The notes: a model not told the origin generated them from the sequence alone. DNA of 47,432 bases from Planctomycetaceae bacterium (GCA_021371965.1 JAJFVE010000126.1:1-47432); one strand, 5' to 3'. Shown: positions 8,317 to 17,150, counted from the first letter of the stretch. Translations and numbers: made by a program.

Positions 8317-9141
8317 ATGTATATAGACTTCTATGGGCTCAAAGAAGAGCCATTCAACATCACGCCTGACCCGCGGTTCCTTTACCTGACGGATCAGCAT
8401 CAGGAAGCCCTCAACCATCTGCTTTACGGCGTGCGGCATCGCAAGGGGTTCATTCTTCTGACAGGCGAAGTCGGGGCCGGCAAGACCACGCTCTGCCGGG
8501 CGATGCTGAACAACCTGGGCGAGAAGTTCCAGACCGCCTTGATCCTCAACCCTGCGGCCATGAGCGAGACACACCTGCTGCGCGCCATCGCTCAGGAGTT
8601 CGGGCTCGTCGGCGCCGGACGCGACCACTTCGACCTGCTACAGGCCATCAACTACCACCTGCTCGAGGTCAACTGCGCCGGGCAAGACGCCGTCGTGATC
8701 GTCGACGAGGCCCAGACCATGTCGGTACAGGCTCTCGAGATGGTTCGGCTGCTGAGCAATCTCGAAACCGAGAAACAGAAGCTGCTACAGATCATCCTGG
8801 TAGGCCAGCCGGAACTGGCTCGCACACTTGCGCGGCAGGACCTGCGACAACTCTCACAGCGCATCACCGTGCGATACCACCTGGGCACGATGTCTCGCGC
8901 CGACACGGGCGAATATCTGCGCCACCGCCTGAACGTGGCGGGGTTGGCCGGCAGTTCTCACGGGCTGCACTTCGAGCCCTCCGCCGTACGGGCGATCCAC
9001 CGATTCGCCCGAGGCACCCCGCGGCTGATCAACGCCCTGGGCGACAAGGCCCTGCTGGCCGGTTACGTCAGCCAGACGCCGGCCATCAGCCGCCGCCTCG
9101 TGCGCCGCGCCGCCCGCGAACTCAAGGGGAGCATGGCATGA
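8317..9141 (+). CDS. ExeA/MshM-type AAA ATPase
   Basis: A 274-residue P-loop ATPase of the GspA/ExeA family. It opens with the family signature YIDFYGLKEEPFNITPDPRF, then Walker A GEVGAGKT (residues 50-57) and Walker B VVIVDEAQ (126-133), and continues through the AAA lid domain with HRFARGTPRLINALGD. It lacks the C-terminal membrane and peptidoglycan-binding domains of full ExeA, so it resembles the short MshM/TniB-like form. In secretion and pilus systems this ATPase works with a GspB-type inner-membrane partner to place the secretin. The start ATG has GAGGA about nine bases upstream. It overlaps the next gene by four bases (ATGA), showing translational coupling. Confidence 0.88.
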   Translation: MYIDFYGLKEEPFNITPDPRFLYLTDQHQEALNHLLYGVRHRKGFILLTGEVGAGKTTLCRAMLNNLGEKFQTALILNPAAMSETHLLRAIAQEFGLVGAGRDHFDLLQAINYHLLEVNCAGQDAVVIVDEAQTMSVQALEMVRLLSNLETEKQKLLQIILVGQPELARTLARQDLRQLSQRITVRYHLGTMSRADTGEYLRHRLNVAGLAGSSHGLHFEPSAVRAIHRFARGTPRLINALGDKALLAGYVSQTPAISRRLVRRAARELKGSMA

Positions 9142-9806
9142 GCCTGATCAACGACGCACTCAAGCGTGCGGAATACGAAAAGGCCCGAGGCGCCGCGGCC
9201 GCCGGGACGCCGCTGCCGCGATGCCCCTCGCCGCGACCCAGCCCCCGCCACATGAGCTTGGCCGCGAAGATCGCCTTGGTAATTTTCTTTCTCGGCGGCG
9301 CCGCCCTCCTGGCGCCCCTGGCCGCCTTCCACCGCCCTGTCGCGGAGGCCCCCCTGGTCCTCGCGACTGCGCCCCAGACGCACGCCGCGATGCCCCCCGC
9401 TGCGCCCAGCAAGCACCCGCTCAGTACCCAGGCGCAAAGCGCCCAGCAAAAGACACTCGCCGGACTGAAGACCTACCTTCCCTCGCCGGCAACCCAACCC
9501 GCGGCCGCAACACAGGTCAGTCCTCTCCCCGCGTGCCCCCCGGCAGTTTCTACCGCCTCAGCAGCGGATAGCGTTGCCGCGAAAAGGACTGCGCCCGTCC
9601 CCGCGCCCCCGGCGCCCCCCACCCGGCCTGCGACCGCTTCTTTCAAGCTTAGCGGCGTGATGTGCGGGCCGTCCGGTCCAGCGGCGATCATCAACGGTCA
9701 CGCGCTGCAAGCCGGCGACCGGATCGACGGCGCGACGGTCGTGCGAATCGATCAGCAATCGGTGCTCTTGAACATTGACGGGCAGACCGTCCTGGTGCGG
9801 CTCTGA
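9138..9806 (+). CDS. GspB/ExeB-like secretion accessory protein
   Basis: A 222-residue bitopic inner-membrane protein. It begins with MSLINDALKRAEYEK, the opening typical of ExeB/GspB-type proteins that follow an ExeA ATPase, has one transmembrane segment at residues 41-63, a long Pro/Ala-rich periplasmic linker, and a C-terminal beta domain (about 172-222) with FKLSGVMCG, AIINGHALQAGDRIDG and VVRIDQQSVLLNIDGQTVLV. That domain matches the T2SSB type that contacts the peptidoglycan or secretin. It is coupled to exeA by a four-base overlap and followed 12 bases later by the pseudopilin, so the three genes form one unit. Confidence 0.78.
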   Translation: MSLINDALKRAEYEKARGAAAAGTPLPRCPSPRPSPRHMSLAAKIALVIFFLGGAALLAPLAAFHRPVAEAPLVLATAPQTHAAMPPAAPSKHPLSTQAQSAQQKTLAGLKTYLPSPATQPAAATQVSPLPACPPAVSTASAADSVAAKRTAPVPAPPAPPTRPATASFKLSGVMCGPSGPAAIINGHALQAGDRIDGATVVRIDQQSVLLNIDGQTVLVRL

Positions 9807-9818
9807 TCCTCCGGAGCG

Positions 9819-10358
9819 ATGAGAACTATGAGAGATATCACGTATAACCGTAAGGGCAGGCCGGGTCCGACGCGATGCTTTACCTTGGTGGAGATTCTGA
9901 TTGTCGTGGTGATTCTGGGAATCCTGGCGATGATCGTGATCCCCAATTTCGCCAGCAGCAACCAGGACGCCCGCGATGCCGCCCTGGCGGTCGACCTGGC
10001 CACGGCCCAGAAAGCTATTGGCCTATACACCGTTCAGCACGCCGACCGCGGCCCGCATCTCAACGCCAGCGGAACCCTTGACACCGCCAATGTCATTACG
10101 CGTCTGACATCCAAGACCGACGTCCACGGCAACATCACCAAAGATGGAACGCTGGGCCCGTATCTGCCCGAGTGGCCGAAGAACCCCAACGGATCCACCT
10201 CGTTGGCCAAGACGATCATTTACGGCACGGCCTCGCCGGCGCCCACGTCGGGCTCGGGCGGGTGGTATTACAACACCAGCACCGGCCAGCTCAGCGCCAT
10301 TGCTAAACCGGTCCAGGCGCCGAAAGTCAATCCGCGCGGCGCCACGCCGATCCTCTAG
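9819..10358 (+). CDS. Type II/IV pseudopilin with N-methylation signal
   Basis: A 179-residue prepilin-like protein. The class-III leader ends at Cys20, followed by FTLVEILIVVVILGILAM (from residue 21), the conserved hydrophobic helix with Glu at mature position +5. The residue before the cleavage point is normally Gly, sometimes Ala; here it is Cys. The rest is a soluble domain with the AQKAIGLYTVQH helix and a GSGGWYYNTSTGQL strand, as in GspG/H-like pseudopilins. Either the ATG at 9819 or the ATG at 9828 may be used; CCGGAG precedes both. It lies at the end of the exeA-gspB unit. No prepilin peptidase, secretin or assembly ATPase is in the window. Confidence 0.82.
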   Translation: MRTMRDITYNRKGRPGPTRCFTLVEILIVVVILGILAMIVIPNFASSNQDARDAALAVDLATAQKAIGLYTVQHADRGPHLNASGTLDTANVITRLTSKTDVHGNITKDGTLGPYLPEWPKNPNGSTSLAKTIIYGTASPAPTSGSGGWYYNTSTGQLSAIAKPVQAPKVNPRGATPIL

Positions 10359-10364
10359 CGGCCG

Positions 10365-10874
10365 CTACAGCGAACCCTGAACCTTGGCATCTTTTTGAAG
10401 GACCTTGTCCCGCTGCTGGCTCTTGTACTGTGCCAACTTGCGGGCCAGCGCCTTGTCGCCCAGGGCGATGATGGCCGCCGCATACACCGCCGCATTGGTC
10501 GCCCCGGCGGCGCCGATAGCCATGCACCCCACCGGCACGCCGGGAGGCATCTGCATCGTGCTCAAAGCCGCATCGAGCCCGTTGAGCGATCCGTTGTCCA
10601 TGGGCACGCCGATGACCGGCAGCGTGGTGCCCGCGGCCATCACGCCGGCCAGGGCGGCGCTCATACCGGCGGCGGCGATGATGACCTTGAGCCCGCGCCC
10701 CGCAGCCGCGGCGGCGTACTGGTGGGCCTCGTCCGGCGTGCGATGCGCCGAGAGGACGCGCACCTCATACGTCACGCCCAGTTCGTCGAGTTGCCCCAGG
10801 CAGCGCTTCATCGTTTCCAGGTCGCTGTCGCTGCCCATCACCACGCCCACGATCGCTTTGCTTTTGGCGGCCAT
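10365..10874 (-). CDS. purE: N5-carboxyaminoimidazole ribonucleotide mutase
   Basis: Converts N5-CAIR to CAIR in de novo purine synthesis. The 169-residue length and motifs fit: GSDSD (residues 14-18), LSAHRTP (41-47), IAAAGMSAALAGVMA and the MQMPPGVPVGCMAIG stretch of the octamer core. The start ATG has AAGGG eight bases upstream. It lies 11 bases after the stop of the zinc dehydrogenase gene, so the two are probably co-transcribed, an unusual pairing. No purK is adjacent; the class-I form normally needs PurK, which must then be elsewhere. Confidence 0.95.
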   Translation of the reverse strand: MAAKSKAIVGVVMGSDSDLETMKRCLGQLDELGVTYEVRVLSAHRTPDEAHQYAAAAAGRGLKVIIAAAGMSAALAGVMAAGTTLPVIGVPMDNGSLNGLDAALSTMQMPPGVPVGCMAIGAAGATNAAVYAAAIIALGDKALARKLAQYKSQQRDKVLQKDAKVQGSL

Positions 10875-10885
10875 AATCGTCCCTT

Positions 10886-12142
10886 CTATTTTTTGCGAAA
10901 GTCAAACGCCACCCGGATCGCCCTGCCGCCGCCGAAATGCATCGCCACAGCCAGCGCGCGGCGGTAGTCGTCCAGACCGAACGTATGCGTCAGCAGCCCT
11001 TCGGTCTTGAGCTCGCCTCGACCCATCAGTTCATGCACGAGATTGTACGTGGCGATCTGGCGCGAGCCGACTCGCTCGATCTGCCGCCCGTAGGCGCCCC
11101 GCACGCTGAGCTCGCGGAACCACAGGGCGGTCAGGTCCGCCCCGGCGCCCCGCCCGGTGCCGACGTAGATCACCTCGCCGCGGCTTCGCGTCCACCGCAG
11201 CGATTCGGTCAGGCTCTGCCTGCCGGTGACGCACTCAAAGACGACGTCGTAGCCGCCTGTGAGCGTGTAATTGCCAAACCGCACGCGGTGAATATCAGCC
11301 CCAGTAACCGCGGCGACGGCCTCATAGCGCCCGCGGCGATCATCGGGCAATTGCAGACATCGCGAGGCCCCCATCGCCGCAGCCATCCGCGCCTGGCTGG
11401 GCCGGCGCACAAGGGCATGGATCTCTCCGGAGTAGTTCATCGCCCGCAGGGCGCTGATGACGCCCAGGCCGAGCATGCCGGCGCCGTATACGAGCACGTG
11501 TTTGGCGCCGCCAAGTTGCTCCGATCGCAGCACGGCGTGGAGGCTGCAGGCCAGCGGGTCGGTCAGCACAGCCTGCTCGTCGGTAAGAGAGTCAGGCACG
11601 GCCACAAGCTGGCTGGCGTGCGCAATGAACGAATCGGCGAAGGCCCCACCTGTGGCCCGGTTGTAACCCAGGCTGGTGCCCGGCGGCAGGCGAGAGTCGC
11701 CCGCGCCATCGGCGCCGAAGTTTTCGCACGCGCCGTAATTGCCAGCCGCACAGGCGCTGCAGGGCGGATCGATCCCGCGCACGGGGCAGGACAGGCTGGG
11801 CTCGACGCAGACCCTTTTGCCGATCCAGTCTTTGCTGACGCCGCCGCCGACCTCTTCGACGACCGCCACGTTCTCATGGCCGAGCACGAACGGCATGGAA
11901 CTGAACGCCTGGAGGATCGAGTTGGGAACCTGTTTCTGGGCGAGGATCGCGCAGTCGGTCCCACAGATTCCGGCCAGCCGCGTCGAGACGCGCACCCATT
12001 GGTCCGTCGGCAGCGGCGGCGGGCTCACATCGCGCAGCGACAGGCCGTTCAGGGAGGTAAGCTGGCAGCGGCGCCAGACCTTCCGCAGGACCCAGCAGGC
12101 CGCCCAGCCGACGGGCTTTATGTCGTACACCAAGGCACGCAT
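10886..12142 (-). CDS. Zinc-dependent medium-chain dehydrogenase (alcohol/threonine type)
   Basis: A 418-residue NAD(P)-dependent oxidoreductase of the MDR family. The catalytic zinc site has Cys60 (GICGTD) and GHE at 88-90. The structural-zinc lobe has Cys119, 128, 131 and 139. The Rossmann domain follows with VYGAGMLGLGVISALRAM and a distal FECVTGRQSL strand. The lobe around residues 112-160 is longer than in plain alcohol dehydrogenases, as in threonine-dehydrogenase-like paralogues. An upstream in-frame extension would run through the promoter region of the divergent lipoprotein gene, so the ATG at 12142 was chosen. Substrate unknown. Likely co-transcribed with purE. Confidence 0.82.
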   Translation of the reverse strand: MRALVYDIKPVGWAACWVLRKVWRRCQLTSLNGLSLRDVSPPPLPTDQWVRVSTRLAGICGTDCAILAQKQVPNSILQAFSSMPFVLGHENVAVVEEVGGGVSKDWIGKRVCVEPSLSCPVRGIDPPCSACAAGNYGACENFGADGAGDSRLPPGTSLGYNRATGGAFADSFIAHASQLVAVPDSLTDEQAVLTDPLACSLHAVLRSEQLGGAKHVLVYGAGMLGLGVISALRAMNYSGEIHALVRRPSQARMAAAMGASRCLQLPDDRRGRYEAVAAVTGADIHRVRFGNYTLTGGYDVVFECVTGRQSLTESLRWTRSRGEVIYVGTGRGAGADLTALWFRELSVRGAYGRQIERVGSRQIATYNLVHELMGRGELKTEGLLTHTFGLDDYRRALAVAMHFGGGRAIRVAFDFRKK

Positions 12143-12221
12143 GGCGCTAGATGTAACCACGCCGCGCGAAAATTTGGAAGGCCCATTTCTCACGGGGATA
12201 CAATCCTCACGGAGGCTGCCT

Positions 12222-13724
12222 ATGCGAATGAACCTTTTCGCCCCGCTGGTGGGGCTCGCGGCTGTCCTGTTTCTCAGCGGATGCGCCAAGATTATCACGT
12301 TCCCCGCCCGCCCAAGCGCCCCGAACGGCCTGGACAGCGGGGCTTTTCGCGCGTACGACACCAACGATGACGCCGTGCAGGATTTCTTCCTTTTTGTCGA
12401 CGCCGCCGGACGAGCCGACCGCATCGGATACGCCGCCGACAAGAGCGCCAAGCCGACGGACATCATCCGGCTCGACGACATCCCGGCCGGCCAGTGCCCC
12501 CACCTGGTGCTCATTCTCGACGGATTCGGATTCGATGTGGTGCAGCGCTACTACGATGAGAAGAACCTGCGGGTGTTCTACCCGCCCTCGCGCGTCGTGG
12601 CGCCCTACCCGACCGTGACGGATCCGGCGATGGAGGATCTCCTGCACGGGCCGCCCTGCCGGGCCTTCGAGGCGGCGTATTTCAGCCGCCCGGAGAACCT
12701 GCTCGTGGGCGGTCCGCGCGAATATCTTGCCGGAGTGAATGAACCCTACAACGAGATCCTGGACTACCGCGCCAACACGTTCTCCGACGCTATCGGCTAT
12801 ATCGCGCCGTGGGACACCTTCCTCAGTGAAACCGACACGTGCATGGCCGCCTTCCAACGCAGCGCCGCCTCCGGACCGCGGCGAGAGTTCCTGGCGTACT
12901 TCGTCAGCTCGGCCGGCGTCAGCACCGCCGACGGCGAGCAAGGCCAGCGCCGCTGCCTGGAGCGCATCGAGCGAATGGTGCTCCAGGCCCTGCAAACCCG
13001 CCGCGGGCGGGTGAAGATCACGCTGCTGTCCGATCACGGCCACAGTTATATGCCCGCGTCCCGGATCGAGTTTGAGAAGCTGCTCGGAGACAGAGGCTGG
13101 CACGTAGGCGAGTCGCTCACGGGCCGCAAGAGTGTCGTGCCCGTGTCGTTCGGGCTGGTGACTGTCGCGAACTTTGTCACGACGAACCCGCCGGAACTGG
13201 CGGGGGACCTGATCGCCATCAATGGCGTTGAGCTTGTCAGCTACGTCGACGGCGACGCCGTGGCCGTGCTGGGCACGCTTGGCCAGAAGGCCTACGTCCG
13301 CTGCGTCAACGGAGCGTACCGCTACAGCCCCGACAGCGGCGACCCGCTGAAGCTCAAAGGCGTACTGCCGGATTTCTCTCGAACATATACGGCCGACGAC
13401 ATGCTGGCCCTGACCGGACAGCATCATTATCCCATCCCGCTTCAACGCCTTTGGCGGGCGCATCACGCCTTGGTGAAGAACCCGCCCGACGTGATCGCCT
13501 CGCTGGCGAACGACCGCTATTACGGGGCGACATACTTTGACGGGAAGATCAAGATAGCCTCGACGCACGGCGGCCTCAACGAGATCAACAGCACGACGTT
13601 CGCCATGTCCACCGCCGGCCCCCTGCCGCCGCTGATGCGCTCAGCCGACGTGCACACAGCGCTGGGCAAGCTGCTGGGGCGTCCGTTCCCGCAAAAGCCC
13701 TGGCCGGGAGCGGTCACGAGATAG
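12222..13724 (+). CDS. Alkaline-phosphatase-superfamily-like lipoprotein
   Basis: A 500-residue protein exported as a lipoprotein: residues 1-20 are a signal peptide ending in the lipobox LSG with Cys21. HLVLILDGFGFD opens the soluble part and SDHGHS lies further on, the two places where type I phosphodiesterase/alkaline phosphatase enzymes carry metal-binding Asp and Asp/His. FYPPSRVVAPYPTVTDPAM is a plausible nucleophile-Thr region. It may therefore hydrolyse phosphate or sulfate esters at the cell surface, though some metal ligands could not be matched. The ATG at 12222 has GGAGG six bases upstream; a possible -10 TACAAT lies at 12199-12204. Its 3' end faces metX-metW across a repeat hairpin. 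Confidence 0.6.
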   Translation: MRMNLFAPLVGLAAVLFLSGCAKIITFPARPSAPNGLDSGAFRAYDTNDDAVQDFFLFVDAAGRADRIGYAADKSAKPTDIIRLDDIPAGQCPHLVLILDGFGFDVVQRYYDEKNLRVFYPPSRVVAPYPTVTDPAMEDLLHGPPCRAFEAAYFSRPENLLVGGPREYLAGVNEPYNEILDYRANTFSDAIGYIAPWDTFLSETDTCMAAFQRSAASGPRREFLAYFVSSAGVSTADGEQGQRRCLERIERMVLQALQTRRGRVKITLLSDHGHSYMPASRIEFEKLLGDRGWHVGESLTGRKSVVPVSFGLVTVANFVTTNPPELAGDLIAINGVELVSYVDGDAVAVLGTLGQKAYVRCVNGAYRYSPDSGDPLKLKGVLPDFSRTYTADDMLALTGQHHYPIPLQRLWRAHHALVKNPPDVIASLANDRYYGATYFDGKIKIASTHGGLNEINSTTFAMSTAGPLPPLMRSADVHTALGKLLGRPFPQKPWPGAVTR

Positions 13725-13728
13725 AACG

Positions 13729-13815
13729 ACCTATGGGAACCAATAGGGCCTATATGACGGGGACCTTGCGGTTTCATAGGTCCTATAAGTCCTATTGGTC
13801 CTATAGTCCTATCGG
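13729..13815. repeat. Inverted spacer repeat, family I
   Basis: The left arm is ACCTATGGGAACCAATAGG with GCCTATATGA; the right arm is TCATAGGTCCTATAAG with TCCTATTGGTCCTATAG and TCCTATCGG. The arms pair imperfectly and lie between two convergent genes, so the element could act as a two-way terminator. The TAG stop of the leftward metX-metW gene (13809-13811) is inside the right arm. Confidence 0.65.
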
Positions 13816-15635
13816 CTCAGCACAAAGATCGCCAAGTCCGCGTTGCGATTGGGGTCGACCGTGATTTCCTTGGCCTGCTCGGTGTCCAAGGCCAGGCGGC
13901 GGTGGACCGTGATGCCCTTTTCCTGGCAGAAGACCTCGAAATCGTCCAGTGTCAGGAAGCGGATGTTGGGCGTGTTATACCACGTATAGCGCAGCAGCCC
14001 TTCGCTCCGCGGCGCGCGGCCGTCGTAGTAGAGCATCTCGCGCAGCTTGCGATATCCGAAGTTGGGGAAGCTCACCACGCACCGCCGCCCCACGCGAAGC
14101 ATGTCGGCGACGACCTGCTCGACGTCCTTGATGGCCTGGAGCGTCTGCGAGAGCACCACGCAGTCGAACTGCCCCTCCCCGAACGACCGCAGGCCGTTGT
14201 TCAAGTCGGCATGCATCACGCTGAGCCCGCGCCGCACGCAGGCGATAATCGCCTGCTCATCGATCTCCAGCCCGTGCAGCACCTTGTGGCCGCCGCGGCG
14301 AAGCTGCGTCAGCAGCCCGCCGGACCCGCAGCCCAGGTCCAGCACGCTGGCGCCGGGCTCGATCAGGCTGGCGATGAGACTGTAGTCCAGCCGCTGCGGA
14401 CGGCTGGGGCTGAAGATGTTGGTGTGGCTGATGCCCCAAGCGTCGCTGGCGTCACTGGGCTCCTCGGGCTGGGCGTCGCCGCTGAGGTCGGCCAGGAACC
14501 CGCGCACCAGTTCGCCGTAGACGCCGACTTCGTTGTCGAGCAGGAACGCGTCATGCCCGCAACTGCTGGCGACGTTGCAGTACGAAACCGGGCGCTGCGC
14601 CTTGATCAGCGCCTCGACGAGCTGCCGCGACTCTGACGGACTGAACAGCCAGTCGCTGCTGAAGCTCACCACCAACCAGCGGGCGTTGTTGCTCTGGAAG
14701 ACCTCCGCCAGCCGCTCGCTCGTCGCGCCCAGGTCGAACAGGTCCATCGCCATCGACAGGGCGATATAGCTGTTGGCGTCGAAGCGTTCGACGAACTTGG
14801 CGCCCTGGTAGCCCAGGTACGTCCCGACCGAGAACTGCTTCTCGAACTCGATCGCCACGTCGCGCGGGGCCAGGCGGTCACCCTCGAACTTCTCCTGCAT
14901 CGCCTCGCGCGACAGGTACGTGATGTGCCCGATCATGCGGGCGATCGCCAACCCGACGTTGGGCCCGGCGATCTTGTCGTAGTATTCACCGCCGAAAAAG
15001 TTCGGGTCGCGCAGGATGGCGTTGCGCGCAACGACGTCGAACGCCAGCGCCTGGCTGCTCAACCTCGCCGAAGAGGCCAGCGGAATCACGCCGGCCATCT
15101 CGTCGCCGTAGCGCGCCGCCCACGCCAGCACCTGGTGGCCGCCCATCGAGCCACCGATGACGGCCAGCAGCTTGTCGATGCCCAGGTGGTGCATCAAGCG
15201 GCGGTTGACCTCGATCATGTCGCCGATGGTGATGGTCGGAAACGCCGGCCCGTACGGTTTGCCCGTAGCCGGATTGATGCTGCCCGGCCCGGTCGTCCCG
15301 CGGCAGCCGCCCAGGATATTCGGGCAGATCACGTAATAGCGGTCGGTGTCTATCGGACAGCCCGGCCCGACAAACCTGGCCAGATCCCACCAGCCCGAAT
15401 CGTCGCCTTCGTCATGGCGTGCCACGTGCGAATCGCCCGACAGCGCATGGCAGATCCACACCGCGTTGTCGGCTGCGGCGTTGAGGTGGCCATACGTCTC
15501 GTACACCACCTCGACCTGCTCGAGCCGCCCGCCCTTCTCCAGCGCCAGGGGCTGATCGAACACTGCCCGCCGCGCATGGCGGAGCGGCCCCGCCCCGCGA
15601 ATTGAATCACTGCTTTGAAGATTCTCAGCACACAT
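13809..15635 (-). CDS. metX: Homoserine O-acetyltransferase fused to MetW
   Basis: A 608-residue fusion. Residues about 15-385 are MetX, an alpha/beta hydrolase that transfers acetyl from acetyl-CoA to homoserine: oxyanion and nucleophile motif GGSMGGHQ (Ser163), Asp328 in SSDWLFSP and His361 in SCGHDAFLL form the triad, with NILGGCRGTTGPGSINP typical of the family. After an Asp/Glu/Ser-rich linker (386-412), residues 413-608 are MetW, with the SAM-binding motif VLDLGCGSGG (431-440) and the family strands SFPNFGYRKLR and YTWYNTPNIRFLT. metX and metW are usually adjacent separate genes. The ATG at 15635 was chosen; an in-frame ATG at 15689 would only translate a spacer repeat. It follows metY in the riboswitch-controlled operon. 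Confidence 0.93.
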   Translation of the reverse strand: MCAENLQSSDSIRGAGPLRHARRAVFDQPLALEKGGRLEQVEVVYETYGHLNAAADNAVWICHALSGDSHVARHDEGDDSGWWDLARFVGPGCPIDTDRYYVICPNILGGCRGTTGPGSINPATGKPYGPAFPTITIGDMIEVNRRLMHHLGIDKLLAVIGGSMGGHQVLAWAARYGDEMAGVIPLASSARLSSQALAFDVVARNAILRDPNFFGGEYYDKIAGPNVGLAIARMIGHITYLSREAMQEKFEGDRLAPRDVAIEFEKQFSVGTYLGYQGAKFVERFDANSYIALSMAMDLFDLGATSERLAEVFQSNNARWLVVSFSSDWLFSPSESRQLVEALIKAQRPVSYCNVASSCGHDAFLLDNEVGVYGELVRGFLADLSGDAQPEEPSDASDAWGISHTNIFSPSRPQRLDYSLIASLIEPGASVLDLGCGSGGLLTQLRRGGHKVLHGLEIDEQAIIACVRRGLSVMHADLNNGLRSFGEGQFDCVVLSQTLQAIKDVEQVVADMLRVGRRCVVSFPNFGYRKLREMLYYDGRAPRSEGLLRYTWYNTPNIRFLTLDDFEVFCQEKGITVHRRLALDTEQAKEITVDPNRNADLAIFVLSR

Positions 15636-15650
15636 GGTCACACCGTCTAC

Positions 15651-15712
15651 GGATGGTTGGATGAATGGATGGTTGGTCCATTCATCCAATCATCTACCCA
15701 TCCATTCATCCG
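15651..15712. repeat. Inverted spacer repeat, family H
   Basis: GGATGGTTGGATGAATGG is answered by CCATCCATTCATCC, with a second copy of the complement (TCCATTCATCC) between. It fills the 81-base gap between metY and metX-metW and could form a hairpin in the operon transcript. Confidence 0.65.
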
Positions 15713-15716
15713 GTTG

Positions 15717-17021
15717 TTAAGCCTGGGAGGCCTTGAGTGCCTGGTCTAGGTCCGCCCGGATGTCTTCGACGTCTTCGATGCCCACGCTCAGGCGGATGTA
15801 CGAGGGCGTCACGCCGGCGGCACGCTGCTCGTCTTCGGTAAGCTGCTGGTGCGTCGTCGAAGCCGGGTGGATCACCAGCGTCTTGGCATCGCCGATGTTG
15901 GCCAGGTGGCTGGCCAGTTTCACGGCGTTGATAAACTTCACGCCGGCGTCCTTGCCACCCTTGATCTCGAAGCCGACGATCGCCCCGGCCCCGCCGGGCA
16001 GGTACCGCCTCGCATTGGCGTGGTAGCGGCTGCTAGGCAGGCCGGCGTAGGTCACCTTCTCGACAGCCGGGTGCTTTTCGAGCCACTCGGCCAGCGCCTG
16101 GGCATTCTGGCAGTGACGCGGCATGCGCAGGTGCAGCGTCTCGAGGCCCATCAGGAACAGGAATGCGGCGAAGGGGCTCATGCAGGCCCCGGTGTCGCGC
16201 AGCCAGTGCGTGCGAATGTGAATGATGTAGGCGATGTTGCCCATCGGCGCCAGGGCCTCGGCGAAGACCATCCCATGGTACGACGGGTCGGGCGAGCAGA
16301 ACTCCGGCCATCGCTTCGGGTCGTCGGCCCAGCGGAACCGCCCGCTGTCGACAATGGCGCCGCCGACGTGCACGCCATGTCCGCCGATGAACTTGGTGGT
16401 CGAATAGACGACGATGTCGGCCCCGTGCTCGATCGGGCGCAGCAGCACAGGCGTGGTGACAGTGTTGTCGACGATCACGGGCAGGCCCAGGCTATGGGCC
16501 GTCGAGCAGATGGTCGCCAGGTCCGGCACGTCGTTCTTGGGGTTGCCCATCGACTCGAGGTACACGCAGCGTGTATTCGCATCGGCCAGCTTGCGGATCA
16601 GTTCGGGCTTGTCCGGGTCGAAGAACCGCACCTCGACGCCCAGGTTCTTGAGCGTCTGCGAGAACAGCGTCCACGTCCCGCCGTAGAGGCTCGTCGAGGC
16701 GATGAAGTTCTGCCCCGAGTGCGTGATCGTCAGCACCGCAGCGGTGATGGCCGCCATCCCGCTGGCGAAGGCCAGGCCGCCCACGCCGCCGTCGAGTGCA
16801 GCCAGTCGCTTCTCGAGCACGTCGTTGGTGGGGTTCATAAAGCGGGTATAGATATTGCCGAACTCCTGCAGACCAAACAGTGCCGCGGCATGCTCGGTGC
16901 TCTTGAACAGGTAGCTGCTGGTGGCGTAGATGGGCACGGCTCGCGACAGCGTGGCGGGGTCCGGTTCCTGCCCCGCGTGGAGCGCCTTGGTTCCCAGTCG
17001 ATAGTTGGCTGAGTCAGTCAT
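15717..17021 (-). CDS. metY: O-acetylhomoserine sulfhydrylase
   Basis: A 434-residue PLP enzyme of the Cys/Met-metabolism family that makes homocysteine from O-acetylhomoserine and sulfide. Visible features are TKALHAGQEPDPATLSRAVP at the N-terminus, ATSSYLF, IYTRFMNPTNDVLE, the substrate-loop ASTSLYGGT, VDNTVTTP, and the Schiff-base Lys210 in YSTTKFIGGHG. The long N-terminal and middle segments are those of MetY rather than MetB/MetZ. The ATG at 17021 has AAGGAG about 11 bases upstream. It is the first gene of the operon, preceded by a SAM-I riboswitch and a terminator, so it should be expressed when SAM is low. The following gene supplies its substrate. Confidence 0.96.
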   Translation of the reverse strand: MTDSANYRLGTKALHAGQEPDPATLSRAVPIYATSSYLFKSTEHAAALFGLQEFGNIYTRFMNPTNDVLEKRLAALDGGVGGLAFASGMAAITAAVLTITHSGQNFIASTSLYGGTWTLFSQTLKNLGVEVRFFDPDKPELIRKLADANTRCVYLESMGNPKNDVPDLATICSTAHSLGLPVIVDNTVTTPVLLRPIEHGADIVVYSTTKFIGGHGVHVGGAIVDSGRFRWADDPKRWPEFCSPDPSYHGMVFAEALAPMGNIAYIIHIRTHWLRDTGACMSPFAAFLFLMGLETLHLRMPRHCQNAQALAEWLEKHPAVEKVTYAGLPSSRYHANARRYLPGGAGAIVGFEIKGGKDAGVKFINAVKLASHLANIGDAKTLVIHPASTTHQQLTEDEQRAAGVTPSYIRLSVGIEDVEDIRADLDQALKASQA

Positions 17022-17046
17022 GTTACTGCGTACTCCTTCTTATTCC

Positions 17047-17066
17047 TCAATCCGCAATCCGAAATT
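17047..17066. repeat. Spacer repeat, family D, in the met leader
   Basis: TCAATCCGCAATCCGAAATT lies between the riboswitch terminator and the metY ribosome binding site. The same AATCCGC/AATCCGAA heptads form an inverted pair at 44334-44407. Confidence 0.6.
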
Positions 17067-17078
17067 TGTTTTGTCCAC

Positions 17079-17103
17079 AAAAAAGCCTCTCGCAGGGAGA
17101 GGC
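17079..17103 (-). terminator. Intrinsic terminator of the SAM riboswitch
   Basis: In the leftward transcript GCCTCTC, a short loop and GAGAGGC form a perfect seven-pair stem directly followed by six U residues. It lies 48 bases downstream of the SAM-I aptamer and 57 bases before the metY start. Confidence 0.9.
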
Positions 17104-17150
17104 GCCAACATCGCAAAGTTTCGGCTTGGTTACCCGCGAAATCGGCGGGT

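Noticed and set aside
10365..12142. Purine biosynthesis operon
   Set aside because: Only purE is present; its partner gene is an unrelated dehydrogenase and purK is absent.
15636..15689. Extended N-terminus of MetX-MetW from an ATG at 15689
   Set aside because: The added 18 residues are a translated spacer repeat plus 5' leader, with no ribosome site.
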